From: Ralstonia sp. RRA
GTDB taxonomy: Bacteria; Pseudomonadota; Gammaproteobacteria; Burkholderiales; Burkholderiaceae
NCBI RefSeq assembly: GCF_037023145.1
Contig: NZ_CP146091.1
Location: 2,728,001 to 2,792,000, forward strand
Length of the DNA stretch: 64,000 nt
Reading direction: 5' to 3'
In this document: piece after piece, positions 33,000 to 43,678 of the stretch
How positions within the stretch are numbered: position 1 is the first letter of the stretch
Layout: each line of letters opens with the position of its first letter
Position numbers and translations under genes: made by a program
Notes under the pieces: generated by a model
The model's database searches: none
The model's input: only the letters and a program-made list of their open reading frames with translations
What the model was told of the DNA's origin: nothing

Positions 33000-34295
33000 A
33001 TGCGTTTGCCCCCATTCCGATTCGCTCTGGGCGCAGCCGTGCTTGCCGCCTGCGCCGCACCCCCAGCCGATGCCGCCGTCGCCCTGCTCCAGCCCGCGCG
33101 CCGCGTCGACGCCAGCCAGCCGTTCACGCTCACGCTCGTCATCTCCGGCGATGCGGCCCAGCGCAGCTATACCGTGCCCGCCAAGTTGCGCGTGACGGCC
33201 ACCGCCGATCTGCAGGGCCCTGTTGAAGTGATGCTTAACCGACACAACGAAGGCGCGGAGACGTTGCACTTGCGCCCGGGTCAGGTTCGCACCATCACCT
33301 ACAGCGGCACATTGCCCGAGGTGCTGCGCGGCGCCGTGCGCATCGACGTGCCTGAGCTGGACGCCGCGCCCGTGCTGGTCACGCTGGTGCGTGGCGCTGA
33401 CGCCCCGCAAATTGCCGCTGAAGGGGCCCCCGTCGGCGCCGCCCGCAACGCCGCAGCAGACGCCACCCGCCCAGGCGGCGCATTGGGCACCAACCCGAGC
33501 GCAACGACTGCCGGCGCCAACGCCGCGCCACCCGCCACGGTGGCGGTGGCCGGCGCAGGTGAGGCGCCCCGCCCCCCGGAGGAAACCGCCCGCCTGACCT
33601 TCCACGAGCCCATGTTCGCAGCCCTGGGGGCGCACGAAGGCCTGAACATGAAGTTCCAGTTGAGCTTCAAATTCCGGATATTCCAGCCGGAGAACCCGGC
33701 ATCGACGGCACTACTGGACAACCTGTACTTCGGCTACACGCAGTTTTCGTTGTGGGATCTGGGCAAGGAATCGGCGCCATTCCGGGATACGAACTATCGG
33801 CCGAGCCTCTTCTACTACCGGCCAGATACTGGCATTCAGGGTGGCGCTCTCTCGCGCCTCTCGTTCGCTGGCGGCATCGAACATGAATCGAACGGCCGCG
33901 ACGGCGACGCCTCACGCGCTATCAATACTGTATTCGTGCGCCCGACCTTCCACTTTGGCGATCTGACCGACTACCACTGGAAGTTCGAGCCCAAGCTGTA
34001 CGCCTACCTCACGTGCGCCGGCAATACCGATATCGCGAACTACCGCGGTTTTGGAGATTTCCGCGTGTCGTACGGTGCGCCCAATGGCTGGGAATTGGCT
34101 GCCACGCTACGCAAGGGCACGCACAAGGGCTACGGCAGCGTGGATGCGCAGCTCACCTATCCGATGAGCCGCATCTTCAGTGGTACCGCCGGTTACCTGT
34201 TCGTCCAGTACTTCACCGGCTACGGCGAGAGCCTGCTCGACTACAACCACAAGCTGGGCTCGCAGTTGCGTATCGGTTACAGCCTCTCGCGTTAA
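33000..34295 (+). CDS. pldA: Outer-membrane phospholipase A (PldA-like) with N-terminal extension
   Basis: 431 residues. The C-terminal beta-barrel (about 205-431) has the catalytic HESNG (His295, Ser297) and Asn309; the 2- and 12-residue spacings equal those of E. coli OMPLA His142/Ser144/Asn156. Ahead of the barrel is a signal peptide, an Ig-like beta-rich domain of about 100 residues and an Ala/Pro/Thr linker, absent from E. coli PldA. The signal contains LAAC, so a lipidated form is conceivable but not expected for this enzyme. It is divergent from dnaK. Confidence 0.88.
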   Translation: MRLPPFRFALGAAVLAACAAPPADAAVALLQPARRVDASQPFTLTLVISGDAAQRSYTVPAKLRVTATADLQGPVEVMLNRHNEGAETLHLRPGQVRTITYSGTLPEVLRGAVRIDVPELDAAPVLVTLVRGADAPQIAAEGAPVGAARNAAADATRPGGALGTNPSATTAGANAAPPATVAVAGAGEAPRPPEETARLTFHEPMFAALGAHEGLNMKFQLSFKFRIFQPENPASTALLDNLYFGYTQFSLWDLGKESAPFRDTNYRPSLFYYRPDTGIQGGALSRLSFAGGIEHESNGRDGDASRAINTVFVRPTFHFGDLTDYHWKFEPKLYAYLTCAGNTDIANYRGFGDFRVSYGAPNGWELAATLRKGTHKGYGSVDAQLTYPMSRIFSGTAGYLFVQYFTGYGESLLDYNHKLGSQLRIGYSLSR

Positions 34296-34323
34296 CGGTC
34301 CGGTTGGTCCTGCGGCGGCGGCG

Positions 34324-34728
34324 TTACAGCGTGTGCTGGCCGCTGGCCTCGGGTTGAAAGGCGACACGCTCGATGCGTAGCCCATGCTTGACACCGTTGG
34401 GCGCGGTGTACTTGACCGACTTGCCCTCGCGCTGGCCCAGCAGCGCTGCGCCCATGGGCGAGAGCACCGACAGCTTGGCCGACGCCACGTTGGCCTCTTC
34501 CGGGTACACCAGCGTCCACTCCTGCTCCGCGCCGGCGTCATCCACCACACGGACCACCGAGTTCATCGTCACCACGTTGGCGGGAATCTTGTTGCCAGGT
34601 ACCACGTTGGCACGGGCGATGAGGTCATCGACGAGCTCGGCCAGCGGCGAACTGCTGCCAGCGCGGGCGGCGGCGTTTTCCAGGCGGGTGAGGTCGAGCT
34701 CGGTCAGGTAGATGACGGCTGCGGACAT
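34324..34728 (-). CDS. rnk: Nucleoside diphosphate kinase regulator Rnk
   Basis: 134 residues of the Rnk/GreA-like family: a short coiled-coil N-terminus (LTRLENAAARAGSSSPLAEL) and a C-terminal FKBP-like domain (VVRVVDDAGAEQEWTLVYPEE, SVLSPMGAALLGQREGKSV). These proteins bind near the RNA polymerase secondary channel and alter NTP metabolism. It is convergent with pldA. Confidence 0.92.
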   Translation of the reverse strand: MSAAVIYLTELDLTRLENAAARAGSSSPLAELVDDLIARANVVPGNKIPANVVTMNSVVRVVDDAGAEQEWTLVYPEEANVASAKLSVLSPMGAALLGQREGKSVKYTAPNGVKHGLRIERVAFQPEASGQHTL

Positions 34729-34890
34729 GGCGATCTCCTACGGATTCGTCTTGAACACTAGGTAAAGCCGCCGCCGATGGCATGACAGCCTTGGGCGATG
34801 GCAAGAAAACCAGCGGGCGAAACGCCGGCCGGTGGTGATACCGAACTGCAGGTGTGGGAAGGAGCCCGGCGGCGACGTGCCGCTAGGGCA

Positions 34891-35205
34891 CTAGAACAAC
34901 CGCCGGGCGGCGGCAAGGGCCGCAGTCATCGCCTGAGCGGCGTGCGGCAGTGCACGCGCCATGCGCTTCGGGCGCACAGCACGGCAAGAAGAAGCAATGA
35001 GGAGGGCCGCAGACGTGTTGCGCGTATTGGCAACCGTGGCGGCAAACTGCGCATGGCCGCCCCAGCCGGTCGCCCGGCCGAGCTGCGTACCACGATGCGT
35101 GAACGAGAACACCGGAACGCCGCGCATGCCAGGCACCGCGACTGCGGTCGTATCGACCGGGATCACGGCAGGCGTTGTGCGCGACGAAACGGCGTTCTGA
35201 GACAT
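34891..35205 (-). CDS. Hypothetical protein downstream of grpE
   Basis: A 104-residue open frame starting at ATG 35205, just after the grpE stop. Codon third positions are mostly G or C, which supports coding, but no ribosome site is obvious. It is Ala/Arg/Thr-rich with no recognisable domain and no clear signal peptide. It could be a real small gene or a lucky open frame in GC-rich DNA. Confidence 0.4.
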   Translation of the reverse strand: MSQNAVSSRTTPAVIPVDTTAVAVPGMRGVPVFSFTHRGTQLGRATGWGGHAQFAATVANTRNTSAALLIASSCRAVRPKRMARALPHAAQAMTAALAAARRLF

Positions 35206-35223
35206 GAGCGTGAAAGCGCTGGC

Positions 35224-35862
35224 TTACTTGGGCGCAGCCACCGTCACCAGGGCAGGACGCAGCACGCGGTCGGCCAGCGTGTAGCCGCGCTGGAGCACGG
35301 CCACCACGGTATTCGGCTCCTGGTCAGCAGGCACCATCGAAATCGCTTGGTGGCGATGCGGATCGAATTTCTCGCCCACCGGATTCAGCTCGGTCACGCG
35401 GCCTTTCTCGAAAGCGGCGTAGAGCTGCCTGAGCGTGAGCTCAACGCCCTCACGCTGCTTGGCGACGTCACCCGACGTGTCGGCCAGTGCGGCTTGCAGG
35501 CTGTCCATCACGGGCAGCAGGTATTCAGCAAAGCTCTCGATGGCGAACTTGTGGGCCTTGGCCACGTCATCCTGTGCGCGGCGGCGGATGTTTTCGCCTT
35601 CAGCCGTGGCGCGTGCCCAGTTTTCGTAATTCTGGCGAGCCTTCTCCTCGGCGGCTTCCAGTTGGCGGCGCAGTTCGGTGACGTCCGCATCGGCCACGGC
35701 TTCCGCCACGGCAGCTTCGTCACCGGCAACGGCCTGCGCATCGGCGCTGGCGCGCTGGGCCTGGCTCGAATAAGCATTGGCAGCTTGGCCTGCGGCAGCA
35801 GATTGCGTCGGCTGAGCAGCTTGCGAGTCCGGGGTCGAGGGGGTTTCCGAAGTGTGTTTCAT
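35224..35862 (-). CDS. grpE: Nucleotide exchange factor GrpE
   Basis: 212 residues. Long N-terminal coiled coil ([37 protein letters not shown]) and the compact beta domain with [19 protein letters not shown] and the C-terminal LRPALVTV. Low-complexity N-terminal 50 residues (Ala/Gln/Ser-rich). The ATG at 35862 has the sigma-32 promoter 79-106 bases before it. It is separated from dnaK by 2.5 kb in this genome. Confidence 0.95.
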   Translation of the reverse strand: MKHTSETPSTPDSQAAQPTQSAAAGQAANAYSSQAQRASADAQAVAGDEAAVAEAVADADVTELRRQLEAAEEKARQNYENWARATAEGENIRRRAQDDVAKAHKFAIESFAEYLLPVMDSLQAALADTSGDVAKQREGVELTLRQLYAAFEKGRVTELNPVGEKFDPHRHQAISMVPADQEPNTVVAVLQRGYTLADRVLRPALVTVAAPK

Positions 35863-35940
35863 AGCGCTGGATAAAGGGATCGACGCACAACACGTGCCGG
35901 GCGCCGGATCCGCTGGATTTTCACAAACAATTACTCCCCG

Positions 35941-35968
35941 ATATGGGGCATTTGGCGCGCCTTTCAAG
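35941..35968 (-). promoter_or_regulatory. Sigma-32 promoter of grpE
   Basis: On the minus strand CTTGAAA, 13 bases, CCCCATAT: a full consensus match at both boxes with ideal spacing. Confidence 0.88.
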
Positions 35969-36124
35969 GGCGCGGGGTGCACAGCAACTGTGCGCCGTGC
36001 ATCACGAAATATCGCGTTACAAGTTTCATCCAACGGCAACGGCACGGCGATTGCGACACCACAATTGGCCGCCTATGATGCAAGAAAAATTTGGGGGGCG
36101 CGAGCTTCTTTGAGGGTTCGTACC

Positions 36125-36319
36125 ATGCACAACAAGCTACCCGTATTCACCGTGCTCCTGCTGTTGACCCTGACCGCAGCGACAACGTTCATTTGCCTGT
36201 CTGGCGCCGTTACACCGCGTTATACGGAGTACGGCAGCGGCAAGGCCATCTTCAAGCACTACATCGGCAAACCGATGCAGATGCAGCAGTTGTCGCACGG
36301 CCTGAGCCTCGCAAGTTAG
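36125..36319 (+). CDS. Small single-pass membrane protein, hypothetical
   Basis: 64 residues with one strong N-terminal hydrophobic segment (LPVFTVLLLLTLTAATTF) followed by a short polar tail. No family recognised. The start is the only ATG that covers the hydrophobic segment. It sits alone between grpE and hslR. Confidence 0.5.
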   Translation: MHNKLPVFTVLLLLTLTAATTFICLSGAVTPRYTEYGSGKAIFKHYIGKPMQMQQLSHGLSLAS

Positions 36320-36354
36320 CACACACTCGCGCGCATCGGCTAACTTCGGCCGCC

Positions 36355-36750
36355 TCAATCACCCAGTTTGTCGATGCGACGCCGGTCCCGCTTGGTTGGT
36401 CGACCGGCGATCTGCACAGCGGGTTCCTGATATAGCCGACGCCTGTCTGCGTTTTCCTCGCGTTTTAAGCGACTGGTATCCGTCTCTGCATAGAGCGTTT
36501 GCGCGACCGAGGCAGGGCCGCGTATCTCAGCCAGCGCCAATACCTCCAACTCCCACTGCTGTTCATGCGCGTGTACCCGCACGCGGTCACCAATCTTCAC
36601 GTCCTTGGCCGGGCGGACCGGCTGGTCGTTGATCTGCACACGGCCGCGCTCCACGGCGTCGGTCGCCTGCGAGCGCGTCTTGAAGAAGCGCGCCGCCCAT
36701 AACCACTTGTCGATGCGGACGCGGTCTGCCGCGTCGGTGCTCACTTTCAC
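36355..36750 (-). CDS. hslR: S4-domain RNA-binding protein, HslR-like
   Basis: 131 residues with the S4 fold at the start: [42 protein letters not shown]. Homologues (Hsp15) bind stalled 50S subunits carrying nascent chains after heat shock. It starts at GTG 36750, overlapping the hemH stop by four bases, so it is translated from the hemH transcript. C-terminal tail is basic. Confidence 0.88.
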   Translation of the reverse strand: MKVSTDAADRVRIDKWLWAARFFKTRSQATDAVERGRVQINDQPVRPAKDVKIGDRVRVHAHEQQWELEVLALAEIRGPASVAQTLYAETDTSRLKREENADRRRLYQEPAVQIAGRPTKRDRRRIDKLGD

Positions 36751-37862
36751 GCGGCGGCTCCCTTGCTCTGGGCGCGTGTGCGGCTGGCTTCCAGCACATG
36801 CGGATGCGTAAGTGTGAGCGGCCAGCCCTGCAGATGCGCCAGTGCGATGTCCGCAATGCCCGCAATCCAAGCCTCGTTGTCGTTCAGGCATGGGATGTAG
36901 TGAAAGTCCTTGCCGCCGGCAACACGGAAAGTGGACTGCCCTTCCATGGCGATCTCCTCCAGCGTTTCCAAACAGTCGGCAGGGAAACCCGGACAAAACA
37001 CGTCGACACGGTTGGTGCCGACGCGGCCAAGCTCTTCCAGCGTGGGCGCGGTGTACGGCTGCAGCCACTCCGCCCGGCCGAAGCGCGACTGGAAGGTGAC
37101 GAGGTACTGCCCTGGCTGCAAACCAAGCGCCTCGCCCAGCAAGCGGCCGGTCTTCAGGCATTCGCAGTGGTAGGGATCGCCCAGTTCTAGCGTGCGGCGC
37201 GGCACGCCATGAAAGGACAGCAGCAGCTTGTCGCCGTGTGCAAAGTCCGGCGCACCGTGCTGCGCCCAGTACGCGCCGACCTGCTGATGCAGCGCGTTGA
37301 TATAGGCGGGCTCGTCATGGAAATGCTTGACCAGCCGCAGTTCAGGCTGATTGCGCATCTCGCCCAGCACGCGGAAGACTTCGTCGAACGCCGTGGCCGT
37401 AGTGGTGCCGGAATACTGCGGATACATCGGCAGTACGAGGATGCGTTCCACGCCCTGCTTGCGCAGCGCTTGCATGACCGACGGAATCGACGGATTGCCG
37501 TAGCGCATCGCACAGGCGACCACCACGTCGTGGCCCTGCGCGTTGAGCAACTGCTGCAGCGCATGCGCCTGGCGCTCGCTATAGACGAGCAGCGGCGAGC
37601 CCGTCATGTTGGCCTCGCGCAGCCAGATGCTCTCGTACTTGTGCGCCGACGCCCGCGAGCGCAGCGGCAGGATCAGCACGTTGAGGATGAACCACCACGC
37701 GGCGCGCGGAATCTCCACCACGCGCGGGTCGGACAGAAATTGACGCAAGTAGCGGCCAACCTCGCGCGGCGAGGTGCCGTCGGGTGTACCGAGGTTGACC
37801 AGCAGGATCGCCGTGCGATCGGGCTGACCGTGCTGGAACAGAGGTTCGGGCAAAAAGGGCAT
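36747..37862 (-). CDS. hemH: Ferrochelatase
   Basis: Inserts Fe2+ into protoporphyrin IX. 371 residues with the catalytic histidine in [19 protein letters not shown], and the [15 protein letters not shown] segment. ATG at 37862 begins [12 protein letters not shown], slightly longer than some homologues. It lies in tandem with hslR; a hut operon sits upstream on the same strand and is probably a separate unit. Confidence 0.94.
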   Translation of the reverse strand: MPFLPEPLFQHGQPDRTAILLVNLGTPDGTSPREVGRYLRQFLSDPRVVEIPRAAWWFILNVLILPLRSRASAHKYESIWLREANMTGSPLLVYSERQAHALQQLLNAQGHDVVVACAMRYGNPSIPSVMQALRKQGVERILVLPMYPQYSGTTTATAFDEVFRVLGEMRNQPELRLVKHFHDEPAYINALHQQVGAYWAQHGAPDFAHGDKLLLSFHGVPRRTLELGDPYHCECLKTGRLLGEALGLQPGQYLVTFQSRFGRAEWLQPYTAPTLEELGRVGTNRVDVFCPGFPADCLETLEEIAMEGQSTFRVAGGKDFHYIPCLNDNEAWIAGIADIALAHLQGWPLTLTHPHVLEASRTRAQSKGAAA

Positions 37863-37920
37863 GGGACGCGGGTTCGCGGGTGACCCGGCCGATTATACGA
37901 GCCGAGTCATGGCGCGTTCC

Positions 37921-39147
37921 TTATGCCACGGCCACGCCGTCCTTGACTACGCCCACGCAGGGGTTGAGGCCCATCGCATACGCCAGGTCGGCGGGCCGGT
38001 CGATGCGCCAGAGCGCGAAGTCGGCCACGCAGCCCGGGGCGAGCACGCCGCAGGTGCCGGACAGGCCGAGCGCAGCGGCCGCATGCCGCGTGGCGCCGGT
38101 CAGCGCTTCGAGCGGCGTCAGGCGGAACAGCGTGCACGCCATGTTCATTGCCAGCAGCAGCGATGTGAGCGGCGAGGTGCCCGGGTTGCTGTCGGTCGAC
38201 ACAGCCATCGGTACACCAGCGGCGCGCAGGGCGTCCATCGGCGGGAGGCGCGTCTCGCGCAGGCAATAGAACGCACCAGGCAACAACACAGCCACGGTAC
38301 CCGCTTGCGCCATGGCGGCGATGCCGGCTTCAGTCAGGCATTCGAGATGGTCGGCAGACAGACCACCGTAGCGCGCGACCAGTGCCGCGCCGCCCTGGTC
38401 AGAAAGCTGTTCGGCATGCAGCTTGACGGGCAGGCCCAGGCGCTGCGCCGCGTCGAACATGCGTGCGGTCTGTGCGGGCGAAAAGCCGATGGTTTCGCAG
38501 AACGCGTCAACGGCATCGACGAGGCCCTCAGCGGCGAGCGCGGGCAGCACGTCAGCGCAGAGGTAGTCGATGTAGTCATCCGCCCGGCCTGCAAACTCGG
38601 GCGGCACGGCGTGTGCGCCCAGGAACGTTGTACGCACGCGTACCGGCAGCGACTGGCCAAAGCGACGTGCGACGCGCAGCATGCGGCGTTCAGTTTCGAG
38701 ATCGAGACCATAGCCGGATTTGATCTCGACGGTGGTCACCCCCTCGGCGCGCAGCGCGTTCAGGCGCGGCAGGCTGGCCTCGGCGAGCGCGTCAACGCTT
38801 GCCGCACGCGTGGCGCGCACGGTGGAGAGGATGCCGCCGCCCGCCCGCGCGATCTCTTCGTACGGCACACCGTTCAGACGCGCCTCGAATTCATTGCTGC
38901 GGTTGCCGGCGTAGACGAGGTGCGTGTGGCAGTCGATCAGGCCGGGCGTGAGCCACGCACCGCCGCCGTCGTGCTCACGCGTGGCGCAGGCGTTGGCGGG
39001 CAGATCCGCGCGTGCGCCCAGCCAAGCGATGCGGCCGTCCTTGACGGCGATGGCGCCGTCGCGGATCTCGCCGTAGCCATCAGCATCGGCCGCCAGCGTG
39101 GCGAGGTGGACGTTGGTCCAGAGTGCATCCCACTGCGTGTCAGCCAT
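37921..39147 (-). CDS. hutI: Imidazolonepropionase
   Basis: Third step of histidine degradation, opening imidazolonepropionate to N-formimino-glutamate. 408 residues of the amidohydrolase fold with metal-binding [13 protein letters not shown], the FLGAHAVP and LHAEQ segments and [10 protein letters not shown]. It starts at ATG 39147 inside the end of hutG (8-base overlap), so the two are coupled. Confidence 0.95.
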   Translation of the reverse strand: MADTQWDALWTNVHLATLAADADGYGEIRDGAIAVKDGRIAWLGARADLPANACATREHDGGGAWLTPGLIDCHTHLVYAGNRSNEFEARLNGVPYEEIARAGGGILSTVRATRAASVDALAEASLPRLNALRAEGVTTVEIKSGYGLDLETERRMLRVARRFGQSLPVRVRTTFLGAHAVPPEFAGRADDYIDYLCADVLPALAAEGLVDAVDAFCETIGFSPAQTARMFDAAQRLGLPVKLHAEQLSDQGGAALVARYGGLSADHLECLTEAGIAAMAQAGTVAVLLPGAFYCLRETRLPPMDALRAAGVPMAVSTDSNPGTSPLTSLLLAMNMACTLFRLTPLEALTGATRHAAAALGLSGTCGVLAPGCVADFALWRIDRPADLAYAMGLNPCVGVVKDGVAVA

Positions 39148-40126
39148 GAGCGGTTCCTTGCAGGCCAATGCCATCGGCCACCCGTGCAACCAGGCGGGCG
39201 GCGACACGTGCCGTGTGGTTGTCAATGTCGAGCGACGGGTTGAGTTCCGCCACATCCGCCAGCCGCAGCTTGCCGGAGCTCACCACGCGATCGACGATGG
39301 GCTCGATCACGTCCATCGACACGCCGCGTGCGGACGGTGCGCTCACGCCGGGGGCGACGCCGGCCGGCAGAACATCCAGGCACATCGTCAGATACACATG
39401 GTCGACCTGGCTCAAGAACACCTCTACCACCTGCAGCACATGGGCGAGCTGCATGATGTCCATCTCGTCGTCATGCATCCAGCGCACGCCGAGCTGGCGG
39501 GCGCGGGCAAACAACGCCTCGGTGTTGGCGTAGGTGCTCACGCCCAGGCAGGCGTAGTGGAACGGCCAGCCGCGTCGCCCGCAGTCTTCGGCGATCTGGC
39601 GGAACGGGGTGCCGGAGCTGCCGCGCTCACCCGCGCGCAGATCGAAATGCGCATCGAGGTTGAGGATGCCGATGCGCGGTGCGTCCTTCGACTTGCCTGC
39701 CAGATGCCGCGCCAAGCCGCCGAACGAAGCCCACGCAATCTCATGCCCACCACCCAGCGCGATCGGGAACGCACCGCGGTCGAGCAGATCGTGCAGCACG
39801 CCAGACAGCTCGTCCTGCGCCGCTTCCAGCGCATCGCCCTGGCACGTCACGTCGCCCGCATCGACGACCACGCGACCGGCACGCGCCGGCAGGTTGGCGA
39901 GCATCTTGCGGATGGCGTTCGGGCCGGCCTGCGCGCCGGTGCGCCCGTGGTTGCGCGCGACACCCGCGTCGCACGCGAAACCCGCCAGCGCAACGGTATT
40001 GGCCAGCGGCGCGCCGACACTTTCGGCATCAACGCGGTGGACCGTCTGGTGCCAGCGCAGGCCCAGCGGGCCCTCTTCGGCATCGACGCGGCCCTGCCAG
40101 ACGGTGGGTTCAGCTTGGACGAGCAT
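39140..40126 (-). CDS. hutG: Formimidoylglutamase
   Basis: Hydrolyses formimino-glutamate to glutamate and formamide. 328 residues of the arginase fold: GGGHEIAWA and DAHFDLR give the first metal set. The second set in most relatives is a DxD (as in TIDLDVLP), but here reads TMCLDVLP, so one aspartate is cysteine. The ATG at 40126 begins 2 bases after the hutH stop. Confidence 0.92.
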   Translation of the reverse strand: MLVQAEPTVWQGRVDAEEGPLGLRWHQTVHRVDAESVGAPLANTVALAGFACDAGVARNHGRTGAQAGPNAIRKMLANLPARAGRVVVDAGDVTCQGDALEAAQDELSGVLHDLLDRGAFPIALGGGHEIAWASFGGLARHLAGKSKDAPRIGILNLDAHFDLRAGERGSSGTPFRQIAEDCGRRGWPFHYACLGVSTYANTEALFARARQLGVRWMHDDEMDIMQLAHVLQVVEVFLSQVDHVYLTMCLDVLPAGVAPGVSAPSARGVSMDVIEPIVDRVVSSGKLRLADVAELNPSLDIDNHTARVAARLVARVADGIGLQGTAHG

Positions 40127-40128
40127 GG

Positions 40129-41676
40129 TCAGGCCAGCGAAAGATCTGCCAGTTGAGCACGGCAGGAATCCGCCAGCTCGCCTTCGAGCACCAGGCGGCG
40201 AGCCGCATTGATGTCCGGCGCGAACAGGCGGTCTTCACCGTAGTACGCCACGCGTGCGCGGATGCAGCCATGCGCGTGTTGCAGCGTGTCGGACGTGGCC
40301 AGCGGCTTGTGGAAATCAATGCCCTGTGCTGCGGCCAGCGCTTCAATGCCGACGATGGTGGCAGTGTTCTCGGCCATGTCTTGCAAGCGGCGGCCCGCGA
40401 AGGTCGCCATGCTGACGTGGTCTTCCTGGTTGGCGGAAGTCGGCAGGCTGTCGACGCTGGCCGGGTGGGCGAACGTCTTGTTTTCCGACGCAAGCGCGGC
40501 TGCCGTCACGTGCGCAATCATGAAGCCCGAGTTCAAGCCCGGTTGCTCCACCAGGAACGGCGGCAGGCCCGACAGCGTGGAATCGATCAGCAGTGCGATA
40601 CGGCGCTCCGACAGCGCACCGATTTCGGCAATCGCCATCGCCAGCATGTCGGCGGCAAACGCCACCGGTTCGGCGTGGAAGTTGCCGCCCGAAATGACTT
40701 CGTTGGTGTCGGCGTAGACCAGCGGGTTATCCGTCACGGCGTTGGCTTCGGTGAGCAGCGTGGCGCCGGCCTGACGGATCAGGTCGAAGCACGCGCCCAT
40801 GACTTGCGGCTGGCAGCGCAGGCTGTACGGGTCTTGCACACGCTTGTCGCCCACGAGGTGCGACTTGCGGATGGCGCTGCCGGCCAGCAGGTTGCGATAC
40901 ACGGCGGCGGTGGCGATTTGGCCACCCTGGCCGCGCACGGCATGCACGCGCGGGTCGAACGGCGCATCGCTGCCCTTGGCGGCGTCCACCGACAGTGCAC
41001 CGGTCACGGTGGCGGCCTTCAGCAGGCGCTCGGCCAGGAACAGGCCGTTCAGTGCCAGCGCGGTCGACACTTGCGTGCCGTTGATCAGTGCCAGGCCTTC
41101 CTTGGCGGCCAGTGCGATCGGCTCGATGCCGGCAGCGGCGAGTGCTTGACGTGCCGGGGTACGCACGCCGTTCACGCGCACATCGCCTTCGCCCAGCAGG
41201 GCCAGCGTCATGTGCGCCAGCGGTGCCAGATCGCCCGAGGCGCCCACCGAACCCTTGGACGGAATGCACGGCACGATGCCCGCGTTCAGCAGCGCCAACA
41301 GCGTGTCGATCACGACACGGCGCACGCCCGAGTAACCGCGTGCGAGGCTCGCTGCCTTCATCAGCAGCACGAGGCGCGCAACGCGGTCGCTCACGTCTTC
41401 GCCGGTGCCCACGGCGTGCGACAGGATCAGGTTACGTTGCAGACGCTCCAGCTCGTGCGTGGGGATCTGCGTCTTGGCTAGCAGGCCGAACCCGGTATTG
41501 ATACCGTAAGCCGGATCGCCCTTGGCGACGATGGCTTGCACGGTGGCAGCCGATGCCTCAATGGCGGCGGCGCAGTCACCCGACAGTGCGACGGGCGTGG
41601 GCGCGAGCCAGACGCGGCGCAGGTCGTCAAAGGACATCGCGCCGGGTTGCAGCGTGATGATGGAGGGCGTGGTCAT
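40129..41676 (-). CDS. hutH: Histidine ammonia-lyase
   Basis: First step of histidine degradation, giving urocanate and ammonia. 515 residues from the ATG at 41676, chosen on family length. The MIO cofactor forms from Ala-Ser-Gly at 146-148 in [14 protein letters not shown]. An ATG at 41709 has AGGGG before it and would add 11 residues; ATG 41685 is another option. Last-but-two gene of the hut unit. Confidence 0.95.
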   Translation of the reverse strand: MTTPSIITLQPGAMSFDDLRRVWLAPTPVALSGDCAAAIEASAATVQAIVAKGDPAYGINTGFGLLAKTQIPTHELERLQRNLILSHAVGTGEDVSDRVARLVLLMKAASLARGYSGVRRVVIDTLLALLNAGIVPCIPSKGSVGASGDLAPLAHMTLALLGEGDVRVNGVRTPARQALAAAGIEPIALAAKEGLALINGTQVSTALALNGLFLAERLLKAATVTGALSVDAAKGSDAPFDPRVHAVRGQGGQIATAAVYRNLLAGSAIRKSHLVGDKRVQDPYSLRCQPQVMGACFDLIRQAGATLLTEANAVTDNPLVYADTNEVISGGNFHAEPVAFAADMLAMAIAEIGALSERRIALLIDSTLSGLPPFLVEQPGLNSGFMIAHVTAAALASENKTFAHPASVDSLPTSANQEDHVSMATFAGRRLQDMAENTATIVGIEALAAAQGIDFHKPLATSDTLQHAHGCIRARVAYYGEDRLFAPDINAARRLVLEGELADSCRAQLADLSLA

Positions 41677-41767
41677 GGTGTTCATGGTCAAAGCAATTGG
41701 ATGTTTCATTGTCGCCCCTGCGTGAAAGGGAGTACATCGCAGGAGCACATCGTCTAGTCGTATCAAA

Positions 41768-41787
41768 ATCCCCGCCCGCGCGGGGAT
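41768..41787 (-). terminator. Hairpin between hutU and hutH
   Basis: Arms ATCCCCGC / GCGGGGAT around a four-base loop, followed by TTTTG on the minus strand. It may end or attenuate hutU transcription before hutH, or be a processing site. Confidence 0.5.
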
Positions 41788-41806
41788 GCCGGAATCCGAT
41801 CCGGGC

Positions 41807-43525
41807 TTAGCCGATCATCGGCAGGTTCAAACCGTTGCGCTTGGCGCAGGCGATGGCGCTCTCGTAGCCGGCATCCGCGTGACGCATCACGCCCGAGCCG
41901 CAGTCGTTGACCAGCACACGGCCGAGGCGCTTGGCAGCGGCGTCGGTGCCGTCAGCCACGATCACCACGCCCGAGTGCTGCGAGTAGCCCATGCCGACGC
42001 CGCCACCGTGGTGCAGCGACACCCAGGTCGCGCCGCCGGCCGTGTTGAGCAGCGCGTTGAGCAGCGGCCAATCCGACACGGCGTCGGTGCCGTCGCGCAT
42101 GGATTCGGTTTCGCGGTTCGGGCTGGCGACGGAGCCGGTGTCGAGGTGATCGCGGCCGATCACGATCGGGGCCTTCAGCTCGCCGTTCTTGACCATCTCG
42201 TTGAAGGCCAGGCCAGCCAGGTGACGCTCGCCCAGACCCAGCCAGCAGATACGTGCGGGCAGACCCTGGAAGGCGATACGGTCACGCGCCATGTCGAGCC
42301 AGCGATGCACGTGCGTGTTGTGCGGGAAGAGTTCCTTGATCTTGGCGTCGGTCTTGTAGATGTCTTCCGGATCGCCCGACAGCGCCACCCAGCGGAACGG
42401 GCCCTTGCCCTCGCAGAACAGCGGACGAATGTAGGCGGGCACGAAGCCTGGGAAGTCGAAGGCATTCTTCACGCCCTGGTCGAACGCGACCTGGCGGATG
42501 TTGTTGCCGTAGTCGACGGTCGGGATGCCCATGGCCTGGAAGTCGAGCATGGCTTGCACGTGCACGGCGCACGACTTGGCGGCCTCGTCGGTCAGGCGGG
42601 CGTGCTGCGACGGATCGCGTTGCGCAGCACGCCATTGCTCGACCGTCCAGCCAGCCGGCAGGTAGCCGTTGACCAGATCATGTGCCGAGGTCTGGTCGGT
42701 CACCAGATCCGGCTTCAGGCCGCCGGCGCGGGCACGCTTGACCAGCTCCGGCAAGATTTCCGCAGCATTGCCCAGCAGGCCGATCGACACGGCTTCGCCG
42801 CGCTCGCAATGGTGGCGGATCAGGTTGAAGGCGTCGTCGATGTCCTTGGCTTGCTTGTCGAGGTAACGCGTACGCAGGCGGAAGTCGATGCTCGATTGCT
42901 GGCACTCGATGTTCAGCGACACGGCGCCGGCCAGCGTGGCGGCCAGCGGCTGCGCGCCGCCCATGCCGCCCAGGCCGGCGGTCAGGATCCACTTGCCGGC
43001 CAGCTTGCCGTCGTAATGTTGGCGGCCGGCTTCGGCGAAGGTTTCGTAGGTGCCTTGGACGATGCCCTGGCTGCCGATGTAGATCCAGCTGCCGGCAGTC
43101 ATCTGGCCGTACATGAACAGGCCCTTGCGGTCCAGTTCGTTGAAATGCTCCCAGTTTGCCCACTTGGGCACCAGGTTCGAATTGGCGATCAGCACGCGCG
43201 GGGCATCCGGGTGCGTCTTGAATACGCCAACCGGCTTGCCGGATTGCACCAGCAGCGATTCGTCGTTGTTCAACTCGCGCAGCGTTTCGAGAATCTTGTC
43301 GAAGCAGGCCCAATCACGCGCGGCACGGCCAATGCCGCCGTACACAACGAGGTGCTTGGGGTTCTCGGCTACGTCCGGGTCGAGGTTGTTTTGCAGCATG
43401 CGGTAGGCGGCTTCGGTCAGCCAGCTCTTGCAGTGCAGCTCGGTGCCGCGCGGGGCACGGATCTCGCGCGATGCGTCGTAGCGCGGGTCGTTGGTCAGGT
43501 GGGCAGCGTTGGTCGGGGCATTCAT
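41807..43525 (-). CDS. hutU: Urocanate hydratase
   Basis: Second step, adding water to urocanate; uses tightly bound NAD+. 572 residues, very well conserved. [13 protein letters not shown] and [14 protein letters not shown] for NAD binding and [16 protein letters not shown] are typical. AGGAG precedes the ATG at 43525. Just upstream lies the HutC-type operator shared with divergent hutC. Confidence 0.97.
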   Translation of the reverse strand: MNAPTNAAHLTNDPRYDASREIRAPRGTELHCKSWLTEAAYRMLQNNLDPDVAENPKHLVVYGGIGRAARDWACFDKILETLRELNNDESLLVQSGKPVGVFKTHPDAPRVLIANSNLVPKWANWEHFNELDRKGLFMYGQMTAGSWIYIGSQGIVQGTYETFAEAGRQHYDGKLAGKWILTAGLGGMGGAQPLAATLAGAVSLNIECQQSSIDFRLRTRYLDKQAKDIDDAFNLIRHHCERGEAVSIGLLGNAAEILPELVKRARAGGLKPDLVTDQTSAHDLVNGYLPAGWTVEQWRAAQRDPSQHARLTDEAAKSCAVHVQAMLDFQAMGIPTVDYGNNIRQVAFDQGVKNAFDFPGFVPAYIRPLFCEGKGPFRWVALSGDPEDIYKTDAKIKELFPHNTHVHRWLDMARDRIAFQGLPARICWLGLGERHLAGLAFNEMVKNGELKAPIVIGRDHLDTGSVASPNRETESMRDGTDAVSDWPLLNALLNTAGGATWVSLHHGGGVGMGYSQHSGVVIVADGTDAAAKRLGRVLVNDCGSGVMRHADAGYESAIACAKRNGLNLPMIG

Positions 43526-43568
43526 GTGAGGTCTCCTGCGAACTCCTTGGGTGTGCTGAGCATCTTAT

Positions 43569-43582
43569 GTTGTATATACAAC
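43569..43582. promoter_or_regulatory. HutC-type operator
   Basis: Perfect palindrome GTTGTATATACAAC between divergent hutU and hutC. It resembles TGTATATACA-type sites bound by HutC in relatives and suits a GntR dimer. Confidence 0.75.
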
Positions 43583-43678
43583 TTAGGCAAGAAAACTTTA
43601 CAAGCTAAGAGCAAACCCTGATGATGGCTGCAGTCCGCACATCACATCGGCTACCAAGCCGCACCCAAAGTCGACTCC

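Noticed and set aside
30827..33226. Open frame of about 800 codons on the plus strand across dnaK
   Set aside because: Antisense to a perfect DnaK gene; a known artefact of GC-rich dnaK codon bias.
36316..36350. TTAGCAC...CTC sequence resembling half a CIRCE
   Set aside because: No second half-site at the required spacing.
41786..43621. Open frame of about 610 codons opposite hutU
   Set aside because: Antisense shadow of urocanate hydratase.
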